NCBI GenBank assembly: GCA_946803715.1
Contig: CAMPET010000238.1
Span: 43,631 to 71,788 of the forward strand
Reading direction: 5' to 3'
DNA: 28,158 nucleotides
From: Beroe ovata
Taxonomy: Eukaryota; Ctenophora; Nuda; Beroida; Beroidae
The notes under the pieces: generated by a model
What the model was told of the DNA's origin: nothing
What the model saw: only the letters and a program-made list of their open reading frames with translations
The model's database searches: none
In this document: piece by piece, positions 1-9,500 of the stretch
How positions within the stretch are numbered: the first letter of the stretch is position 1
How the letters are laid out: each line of letters starts with the position of its first letter
Translations under genes and position numbers: made by a program

Positions 1-3000
1 AGGATAGCAATGATAATGGAAGAGGCAGGAGAACGGCGCGCAGTGGCACGTGACAACAAGCGCCAAGAGTTGGCAGCACTCCAAGAGCAAATGCTGGATA
101 GGGTGGAGGAGAGAGCTGCATTACTGGAGACAGAGAGGAGGGAGGATAGGGAACGGATAGAGAGAAGTCAAACTGAGCAGTATGAGGTATGTCTGATCGC
201 GGCATCCTACGATCCTAGAATCTCTTTTTTTGTTTTCCGTAGTCATTGGTTAACTCCCAGTCATTGGTTGACTTTTCAAAATTCTGGATTTGCTCACTTC
301 CGATTTTCGCAAAATATTCTCGTATTTCAGCTGGTATCCAAAGTCCGGTCACAGCTGGAAGAGTACTACGCGTCACTGACTCGCGAGAAGGCGAAGGAAG
401 AGAGACGCAGTCTGTGGAGAATACAGAGGATGAAGTTGGGTCGCTTGCGGAGGGCATTCCTCACTGCTGAGATGAATGATATCAACAGGGAGCTGAGGGC
501 GTGGGTAGAGAGCGGTGGGGGGAGGAGGGGTGGCGAGGTGGCAGAGAATGGAGAAGTGAGAGGTGGCATGTCGAGAAGTGGAGAAGATGGGTCAGTGGGT
601 GAGGGTGTCGTAGTGGGTAGTGTGACAGAAGAGATTGATGTCAATGAAGGAATGGAGAGACAACAGTCAGCTGACACAGATAATGAAGTAGTCTCAGTAG
701 AGACTCTAGTCGAGGGAGAGGGAGTTGACAGAGATGAAAAGTCTGTGGATAATGCACAGGAACCAAGTGAAGGAGTGCACTCTGAACTTGACACCACTCG
801 AGAAACAGTGACTGTACAAGATAGCCCGTCTGCGGGAGAAATGAAATTAGGAGATGAGAAGAAAATAGAAGAGGAAATAGTAGAGAAGGAAGAGTCTGAG
901 ATTGTTGATGCACAAGATGTTGCTCTAGACGTAGGTTCAGACAGTGATTCAGAGGTTTCCTTCACTATTGCTAGCCCTGAGCAAGAATCAAACCCGACAG
1001 AAAATACAGTTACTGAAACCAAGCAGGATTGTGATATGAAAGATATCCTATACGGCAACCAGAATTCAGCCTCAATTTCTGAAGTATCGACAGCAAATGA
1101 ACGACAATTCGAACCCGAAGGTCAAGCGAAACAGCTGCTTTACCCAGGCGACAGTGGGTCCGGTTCCAGTGTTCATGTTGAGAGGAGCTATGAACCTGTA
1201 GGGGAGATGAAGAGTGTTCTGTACCCTGGGGAGGGAGTGATGTCATCGCATGCTGGGGAGGGAGTGACGTCATCACATGCTGGGGAGGAAGTGATGTCAT
1301 CACGTGGTGTGAATGAACCGCCGGGTCAGATGAAGGAAATACTGTATGGAGGTGGGAATCAAGTGAATGAAGTGACGCCGGGTGATGTGATCACAAGTCA
1401 AGTGATCACAAGTCAAACAATTGCAAGTCAAACAATTGCAAGTCAAGTGATTGCGAGTGAAGTGACTGTCCAGCTTCCTGATACGTTACCGAATGAAGAA
1501 TCAGATCAAAGTTTCAGTGAGTTACTTCCGAATCACTTTATTCATGGCTCATTATCATGTGGAAATTTCGCAAAGTTGCACTCAAGATTGTCCTTTCTCG
1601 ACGAAAAGTTATTTTCTATTCATAATGTTTGATCACTGAAACTTCACTTCTGTCTAGGTGATTCAGGAATATTCAGTGTTGATGAGCAGATAGAATACAT
1701 GAAGAAAGCATTCCCTGAAACCAACTCTAAACCTAATCCTAACATTATGACTGATAGACTCACTCGATACTATGTGCCTAATAAAATAAAGGAGGACAGT
1801 GAGTGAAACTTTGAATATTCCTCAAAGTTGAATTTCATTAATTTAGGACTGATATATTGATCTTCAATTCCGCTAATTTCAGGTGAAGTCGATGAACAGA
1901 GAAGTTTGAAAGTTATCTTGCAAAGACTGATCCTGCAACCATTCCTTATACAGACTAGGATGGTTAATTCAGCTGCAATTTCATACTTCTTCGAGGAATT
2001 GAGGATTGACGAACATTTCAATGCTCTGAGGTAATGACAGTTGATGTATGTTTAACTTTTTGTAGGAACGGTGTGTTGTTATGAAAGGAACTAAATGCAT
2101 GTTTTCAGGTCATATCTCTGTATGAATGATGGAATGTTTGGTGATACACTTTCCAAGGGATTGTTTAAAATGGTAAGTATAAATGTGTCAGTGTGTGTGT
2201 GTCATTACTCAGTATAGAATACCACATTAAACCCGTGCTTCCATTACAGATAGACAGTGGAACTGACATAACTTCAGCACCCTCTCAACTAAACGCAATT
2301 CTGCAAGAGGCTATGGAATGCTCCAAGATCAACAACCGACTCACGCTGGAATGCGTTGGCAATCAAGGTGAATTTCATTGGTTTGCGTAACGCGCGAAGT
2401 CTCGCGATCGTAGAGGTGAGATTTTGTCAACTAGAGCAAAAACAGAAAGTGGCGCGCGTTACGCGCGCGCAGTATAGGATTCGCTTCAAATCCACGCTTT
2501 GATCAAAAGTACGCGCGTGGCACAAATTTGTCTTCGCGCCGTACGCAGATTTGAAATTCACATTGGCTCTCAGTGAGCGACGATGTGTTGGATTGCCTGG
2601 TATTGAGATACGAAGTTGACTGGCCAAGCAATATCATTATCAATGACAACACTCTATTCAAATACAATGAGGTAAACACTGACAACCTTCCCTCATTCTT
2701 GTTCAATTGTTAGGATCACTTGTTATTATTTCTCATGAGTATTTACATGTATTCAGTGTGTGTGTTTTCAGATATTCAAGTTTCTCCTGAAGCTCAAGCA
2801 CGGATGTTACATGCTAGACAAGATTTGGTTTCTCCTTGGGTTAGTTGACGAATTCCTCTAAACCTTCTGAGAGTGTCTCAATATCAAATCTCAAAGTTAA
2901 ACCACCCTGTTATCCTCCGAATTCAATGAATTTCAACCCTGATTCCACTAAAGTTAAGCTTCCTCCCCTGACTCCACACAGTTCAGTGGATAAACACGGT

Positions 3001-3884
3001 GGATCCCCCCAAATGAGACGGTTACAAACATACCGATACGAGGTTGCACAGTTTCTCCACGCTGTTCAGATCTACATGACCCATCAACTCCACAACATAT
3101 CATGGCACGAGCTACAGTCCCAACTCAAGGTTGTGGATAGCGTTTCTAAGCTACAGGAAGTCCACGAGTGTTATGTGAGCAGTGCTATGGAACGGTTAGT
3201 GAGCTTTTCAAGGATTCTTGGATTCATAGATCCAAATTTTTCGTTATTGCAGCTTCAATTTCTGAATGATGCCCCGAACATCATTTTATAGCTCATAGCT
3301 TCTCAAGCATATGTCCTTTACTGTAGGTTGTTGCTGGGCGAAACTACCAAAGCTCCCCACCAAATCATTCTCAAGATATTCAAACATGTGACCCTATTCC
3401 TGAGGCTATTGGAGAGAGCGCCATTCACTGAGGATATTAGTGGATTTGCCACCCATCCAAACTTTGATAAGATCATACAACGGCATGAGGATTTCAAAAA
3501 GCAGGCTATATTTGTTCTGAAGGGTAAGTTGAATTGCTGTTTTCGCCAGTTCTGTTTTTAGTGGCGATTATTTAGGGTACTCACGTCACCCGGTTTCAAC
3601 TTTCAGTGGCTGAGAGTTCAAATAACTCGGGGTACAAGCCGTATATTGACGAGTTCACTCTCCGCCTCGACTTTAACGATTACTACCGGTCGAGTACGGT
3701 GCCGAGCAGGAAAAGCGCGCTTGGTATCTATGGTATCCAGGGCGGTTACCATGGTAACCAGAGTGGGAAGTCCTTACTCAACAGTCAGAGTAGTCCGATT
3801 AATCATAACCTGGGGAGTAAGTCCCTGGTGAATAGTCTCAGTAGTCCTTGCAATAGTCTCGGCAGTCGGTCAACTAACTTTTAG
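1..3884 (+). CDS. TUBGCP6: Gamma-tubulin complex component 6 (GCP6), 3' part, 11 visible exons
   Basis: GCP6 is a subunit of the gamma-tubulin ring complex that nucleates microtubules at centrosomes. The gene runs off the left edge. I place exons at <1-186, 331-1516, 1658-1798, 1883-2030, 2109-2172, 2250-2367, 2574-2671, 2772-2839, 2982-3194, 3327-3523 and 3607-3884; all junctions are GT-AG and keep frame, giving about 898 residues. The N-terminal part is a charged coiled coil, followed by an acidic, repeat-rich insert (exon 2). From exon 4 on it matches the C-terminal GRIP2/gamma-tubulin-binding domain: VNSAAISYFFEEL, VLRYEVDWPSNIII, EVAQFLHAVQIYM, and a last-exon end GYKPYIDEFTLRLDFNDYY that closely resembles the end of vertebrate GCP6. 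The long insert before GRIP2 and this ending favour GCP6 over GCP2-5. The tail carries about 45 extra residues after the NDYY motif. The family assignment is secure; some exon edges are inferred. Confidence 0.9.
1228..1308 (+). repeat. Three in-frame 27-bp repeats in GCP6 exon 2
   Basis: Three consecutive 27-bp units encode GEGVMSSHA, GEGVTSSHA and GEEVMSSRG. They lie in the acidic insert of GCP6 and are flanked by dispersed K-x-[IVL]-L-Y-[PG]-G motifs. Confidence 0.9.
1396..1470 (+). repeat. Five in-frame 15-bp repeats in GCP6 exon 2
   Basis: Five consecutive 15-bp units encode five-residue repeats of the form S-[QE]-[VT]-[IV]-[TA], including SQVIT, SQTIA (twice) and SQVIA. This is a second, distinct tandem repeat in the same exon. 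Confidence 0.85.
2390..2520. repeat. CG-rich palindromic core in a GCP6 intron
   Basis: The 206-bp intron 2368-2573 contains CGCGCGTTACGCGCG at about 2453-2468, plus other CGCG motifs (GTAACGCGCGAAG, TACGCGCGTGG). It is the longest intron of the gene seen here, which suggests a small insertion. Confidence 0.7.
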
Positions 3885-4120
3885 CACTTTTTACCACCGT
3901 TTATTATTTGAGGTTTTCAACTTTTTATACCCCTTTTTGGATTATTTTGAAGATTATTTGAGCTATAATATTGGTGTAAATATATTTTATAGGATTATTT
4001 TATACTTCACTCAGTGCATTTACGTATCATTTCTTTGCTTCATTCCTCGTTACAATCCAGTTTAGATTTCCCTCAATCCGATGAGACAGATAATAACTGC
4101 ATCACTCTTCCAAAGTAATC

Positions 4121-5028
4121 ATGTCAAAGAGACGTCAAACAATTGCTGCGATAGATATATCAGAAAAGAAGAAAGTCAAGGTTAACGATGACGCATGTGA
4201 TGCTAACACTCCTGTATCAGACCTCACTGAGAAACAGATACGAGATATTCTGGTCGCTCATGGCGAAACACCGGGTAACAAAATAATCATACCATATTTG
4301 GATAGTATGACCTCGAAGTCAAATTTGACCATATTTGGGCATGCTAACCACAACTTCTCACAGGTCCTATTATGGCGTCCACACGGCCCCTTTACGAGAA
4401 ACTTATTGAAAAGTACAGGAGTAACGAGATGCTGCCGAAGAAGGCGTCCTCCCCTCCCCGGAAGTCCCCCGTCACCACCGTCCCTCCCTCCCCGCCCTGC
4501 GACCAGTCCACCCCTGCCATAACCCGGAGCACAAAACCCAAATCCTCGCGGAGGAAATCTAAAATCCCCACCGTCATTCCGGAGGATGACAGTTTGGAAG
4601 AACTGAATGTCGAGGATACCCCCGTCAAAATCGAATCACTCCCCGAGCCGCCATCTGCTCGCAAAATCCCCCTCATAACCACGCCCAAAATTAAGCGAAC
4701 TCCGCCAAAAGCAGCGCCGGTGGCGGGCGAGCGCCGCTCCGCGAAGGACATGACGAACAAAGAGCTACGAGACGTGTTGATATCGGAGGGTCAGACCCCC
4801 GGACCGGTAAACGACCGGAATAGGAAGCTGTACGAGGAGCTGGTGGAGAAGATGCAGAGAGGAGGGGGAGGGAAGGGGGAGCGGTGTATCAGGGAGGAAA
4901 CACCGGTGTGTCATTCCACTCGGATTGATTGTGTTTCCTCAAATAATGGGGCGGCGGAGAGGGGTGATCACGGAGCCAGGGGAAAACAGGGTGAGATTAT
5001 ACGTTCACAGTTACTCCGGGAAAGTTAG
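4121..5028 (+). CDS. Protein with two LEM domains (LAP2/emerin-like family)
   Basis: LEM domains are about 40-residue folds found in inner nuclear membrane and chromatin proteins (LAP2, emerin, MAN1), where they bind BAF. Two exons are supported, 4121-4274 and 4364-5028, joined in frame through a GT-AG intron that splits a glycine codon. The 272-residue product has one LEM domain at about residues 33-72 (LTEKQIRDILVAHGETPG, then the hallmark GPIMASTRPLYEKLIEKY) and a second at about 179-220 (MTNKELRDVLISEGQTPGP and RKLYEELVEKM). Between them lies a Pro/Ser/Lys-rich linker. No transmembrane helix is visible before the stop. A possible donor at 4991 (GTGAGA) could lead to a further exon, but none is evident downstream. 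The domain call is firm; the exact family member is not. Confidence 0.8.
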
Positions 5029-5209
5029 TTCCTTGGCCTTTCCGACATNTGAGATTAAAGTCGTTTTCCCGGTAAGATAGGTCTAAAATTCCATCATATT
5101 CGGATTCAGCGGTCAAATTCAGGCTATTTTCTGTGATCTAGTTCATTTTGCGACCCTTCCGACCGTGGATATTTGGATTATTTTTTCTGGATCACTTCAA
5201 CCTAAGTGA
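5029..5209. other. Short spacer before the tandem array
   Basis: AT-rich sequence with one ambiguous base (n at 5049). I see no gene or clear site here; it holds the 3' UTR of the LEM gene if that gene ends at 5028. Confidence 0.5.
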
Positions 5210-6570
5210 AGTGTGATAAGACGAAAATATTTTTGCCGAATTCGACCGAAAATACCATCGAATCCCATGTATTTTTGGACGCTGAATCGATTCCCGACCG
5301 AATTATGGGTCTATCTCGCTTCCCTGATGAGCTATCAGACTCGTGACTTCGAACCTCACAGCTGAGAATGAATTGGAATTTTCAGTGATTTCCCGATGAG
5401 CTAGCTCGAAAATGACCTCGGATTCGGATTCTACGTCAAAAAATAGGCCAGAAACACTTATTACTAGAATGTCTTCTGAAAAAATTATTTTGGTCGATTT
5501 TAAGTATCGGTGTGTCCCATTGATTTTCGCGTTTTTGCTGGTCTTGCTTCCCACAGGTTTGAAATCGTGATTTGGGCGTGGTCTCACGGCGAGAATGAAC
5601 TCGACATGATCGTTAAAAGGGTTGATACTTGTAGTGTGAAAGTAGGGGAGATGATTTGGCGATAAATAAGTATCCTAAGTGTCTGTCAAGTCTTCAATAG
5701 AGACTCTCAAAAACGGAGTAGAAAAGTGTGGGATCATTCACTTCACTTTCTACCGATACTCAGATCAGACATTCAAGGAAAATTTTTTGCTCCATTTTCA
5801 TGCAAATACCGTGGATTCCAATGTATTTTTGGATGCTGAATCGATTGCCGGTCGAATTTTGGGCCTATCTCGCTTCCCTGATGAGCTATCGGACACGTGA
5901 CTTTGAACCTCACAGCTGAGAAGCAATCGAATTTTTCAGCAATTTCTCGGTGAGCTAGCCCGGAAATTCCTTCAGATTCGAATTCTACGTCAAAAAATAG
6001 GCCAGAAACACTTATTACCAGTATGCCCTCCGCAAAAATATTTTGGGCCATTTTTCGGTATCCGTGTGTCCCAGTGATTTTCGTGATTTTGTAACCTTTG
6101 CTTCCCACGGGTTTGAAATGGTGATTTGGGCGTGGTTTCACGGCGAGAATGAACTCATCATGATCGTTAAAAGGGTTGATACTTGTAGTATGAGAGTAGG
6201 AGAGATGATTTGGTAGAAAATCAGTGTCCTAAGTGTCTGTTAAGTCTTCAATAGAGACTCTCGAAAACGGAGTAGAAAAGTGTGGGATCATTCACTTCAC
6301 TTTCTACCGATACTTACATCTGAAATTTGAGGAAATTTTTTGTTCGATTTTCATGCAAATACCACCGATTCCTATGTATTTTTGGACGCTGAATCGATTG
6401 CCGGTCGAATTTTGGGCCTAACTCGCTTCCCTGATGAGCTATCGGACACGTGACTTTGAGCCTCATAGCTACCAATAATCAATATGCCTTCTGGAAACAA
6501 TGTCAAGTCTTCATTCTTCAATAGAGACACTCAAAAAGGAAGTAGAAAAGGTTTGGGGCTCATTTCTTTA
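5210..6570. repeat. Tandem array, unit about 554 bp, about 2.5 copies
   Basis: The segment at 5268-5360 (ATTTTTGGAnGCTGAATCGA onward) recurs at about 5825 and 6376. A second segment (CTTCAATAGAGACTCTC) recurs at 5692 and 6246 and, degenerated, near 6515. A third (GTGATTTGGGCGTGG) occurs at 5568 and 6121. Spacings of 551-557 bp define the unit. The last copy seems to lack an internal block: the sequence jumps from CCTCATAGCT at 6465-6474 to a part that in the previous copy lies about 100 bp or more further on. Open frames on both strands inside it repeat from unit to unit and match no protein I know, so I do not call genes. The right end overlaps the 3' end of NUP98-NUP96. Confidence 0.9.
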
Positions 6571-9500
6571 GCCTCAAGCGTAACTCGATTCATTCTCGGA
6601 CACAAGTTTACCTCAGGGAGTTGTGATGGAAGGGAGAGGTAAGCGTGGTAGACCCCACCCCCACTTGTCCAGTTAGCTATCTCCCCTCTGTGTGCGTGGA
6701 GTGGGGAGAGGAGTGGGACGAGGAGAGCCTCCTCCCGGGATACGATCTTGTGAGGTGCTGAGAGAAAGGGAGGTTATACCAGGTTGTGTTGTCATGGTAA
6801 CTGTGTGCATGGTAACTCAGGGAGTACCAGGCATGGTAACAAGCATTCACTCACCCAAGAACTGCATGAGTGTCTGATGAGCCGTGTCATACATTCCTGC
6901 AGCTGTGTACCACGTGACCACGTTCTCCCAGTGACGCGCATAACGCGCGCGCACTGCACGTGCACAATGGAACACCTGCTCTTGCACGTGGTGGCGCGCA
7001 ACACACATCCTCTCCCCCTCACAAACAGTATCCGTGTCAGTGGTGTTGCTAGCGATGTTCCGCTGCACGATTCCCCTGATAGTGACGTCACGCGCGGCGG
7101 GGGACGGGAGGTGCTGCGCGACAAACACCGCCCAGTCCCAGAGCCCGGCCCGGTCCAGTTGGGCGGAGTAGCTGGTGCAGAGCTTGCTGGACAGGGAGGG
7201 GGAGGACCGGGGCAGTCCGAGGGAGGTCAGGGTAGTCCAGATAAACCAGACTCCGCGCTCATCCAACATGTCCGGTCCCACACCTGGGAAACGAGGGATT
7301 ATATCAAGTGATTAGGGACTCAAGAAGTCACGATTAACATCAATGTGTTAATCAACGCAGCCTCAATCCGGATGTTACCCGAGTAAACACTCGGAAAGAA
7401 TGCCACTTTCAGAGTGGTAACAGAGTGGTAACTCACCCTGGTTGTTGAGCACTTCTGGTAGCGGGTGAGCAGGGTTACAGTAGAGCAGGATAAGCTGCCA
7501 GAATATGCTCAGGTTACCAGCCTTATCCACCACTGGAGCTGTCACCCCTCCTGGGGAATGTTTAACACTGACACCTCAACAGTCAACACAAATCATCATC
7601 AAATACTTGCTGTTTGCTCGAATCTTGGTGATAGGTGACCAAAACAACTAGAAATTACCTGCTTCGAACGCATCCTGGAACTCTTTGACAGCCACATCGA
7701 GCGGCAGCGACGGTGGCTGTGACCTCAGGAATATGGAGAAGGAAGATAACCAGTCCAGCCCCTCGCACACCTCCACCCGCCGGGTAGAGCTCTCCCACAC
7801 CTGCTCCCCCGCCAGAAACACGTACACCCGCAGTCTGTCGTGAGACACGAGGGCATCGTGCCCCGAGTCCCTCCACTCCTCCAGCTGCTTGAGAACGAGC
7901 TGCCTCACTATCGGGGTGGATGACTGAGACACGAGGAGAGCCAGTTGGAAATCCCCGCTTTTGCAGAGGAGTTGGCACGCTTCCACCACGCCACCAGCAC
8001 ACAGCCACGCTATCACCGCGCGCAGGTGGCAGCCGCCGAGTTTAGAGAATTCCACTGTCTCCTTCTGAGCGAGCACTTTCAACTGTTCCCCAATCCACTC
8101 GTTGAGCCGCTCCCTCCTAAACTGCTCCCTCGCATATTCCCCCTCCTTCTCCGGATGTTCCCCCCACAGCGCCCTCATAAGTTTGAGGGAGGGAGGGAGC
8201 GCTGTGAGATCGCCATTCTCAGTCAACTTCTCTAGCAGCTCATCCAGACACTCCTCTCCAGGCATTGGGGCTGCTCCCTCTGCAAACACGGTGTGTTGCA
8301 GCTGTAACTCGAGCATATCACTGTGGTATCGGGTGCTCCCTCCTCCTGCCACCTCACTCAGCTCCAGCCTGGAGGATGTCCCTCCTCGACTACTTTCAAA
8401 CATTTTCATGTGCGAGGCGGACTTCCCCGGCATATGATCGGACTTCATTATAACGGCGTTAGATCCCGACCACCCAACTCGATATGCAAAGTGACGGGTG
8501 AGTCCCTCGTCCATTTTGAGATGTGTTCGCCCGTTTACAATGGATTTGGACAGGGGTGGCAGACAGAGAACAGCGGGGACGACTGAGACGCCGCCGAGTT
8601 TGGGTTCCTCCAGTTTTAGCTCCTTCACATCCCTCTTTAATTCCTGTTTCAAGTCCTCATTCGTTTCCAATTTCTCCATTTTTAGAGCTGTTTTTCCCAG
8701 GGCACCCTTCTTGTTTAGGACCATGCTCGACGAATAGTTGAAATGAGACCCCTGGACAAACATTTCTCCCTCTTCATCCTCTACATCCTCCATCATTCCA
8801 CAATCCTCGTCAGATTCCTCAAACAGCCCGATCTTGTATCCCTGGTACTCTTTGGACATGACGCGAGGTTGAAACGCGACACTTTCATCACAGATTTCCT
8901 CGGCTGTGTTGTCCTCATCGCTTATCATCCCCAAATCCTCATCCCCCTCAATCGAGTTTTCCTCCTCCTCTTCCTCCTTCACCCTCTTACTCTCCTCCTT
9001 CCTCTCTCCTTCCTCATCCTCAGAACTATCATCCAGCAACCCATACTGACTGAAGTGTTTCACCATGAATGTCCACTGCCCCGTTTCGGGGCGATATTCG
9101 ATAAACTTGGCCCCCATTTTGAATGTTTTCTTCTCCAAGTAGGCTGGGAATCCGCGCTTGATGATATCCTTGGGGTCAGTGATGTTGTCTCGCGTCCCCT
9201 TTTCCACGGGATAGACACAGTCGAGTGTTATCTCTGAAATGTCATGCCAGTGAGAACTATAATACCATGGCAACACACTGCAGAGAGCATGGTTACCATG
9301 ACAACTCTATCTATCATGGGTGAAAACACTGTCACCATGACAACAGTCTCACTGACCTGATCTCCTGTTGAGTGCCTGTCCCTGGGGAGGCTTGGTCTTC
9401 TCATCAGGGTAAACTGTGATCTCCTTCCGTCTAAAGAAAATGGTGGAGTCCAAGTCCATTCCCCAGAGATCGACTTCACCGAGGAATTTCACCTCTCCGT

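Noticed and set aside
366-1058. Long minus-strand open frame of 230 codons opposite GCP6
   Set aside because: Ser/Thr-rich antisense shadow of the acidic GCP6 exon; no similarity or splice context.
1264-1272. Perfect CRE-like TGACGTCA in GCP6 exon 2
   Set aside because: It is part of a coding tandem repeat and arises from one variant unit; other TGACGTCA copies in the window are also in coding sequence.
2772-3194. Apparent frameshift in GCP6 near 2840
   Set aside because: A 142-bp intron (GTTAGT at 2840, pyrimidine tract and ACACAG ending at 2981) restores frame and removes a Pro/Ser-rich stretch not found in the family.
5773-6141. 122-codon minus-strand frame in the tandem array
   Set aside because: Shared in part with the frame at 5303-5587 because the DNA is repeated; no similarity or splice context to support a gene.
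8743-9237. Plus-strand open frame opposite Nup96
   Set aside because: Leu/Ile/Phe-rich shadow of the acidic and conserved Nup98/Nup96 exon on the other strand.
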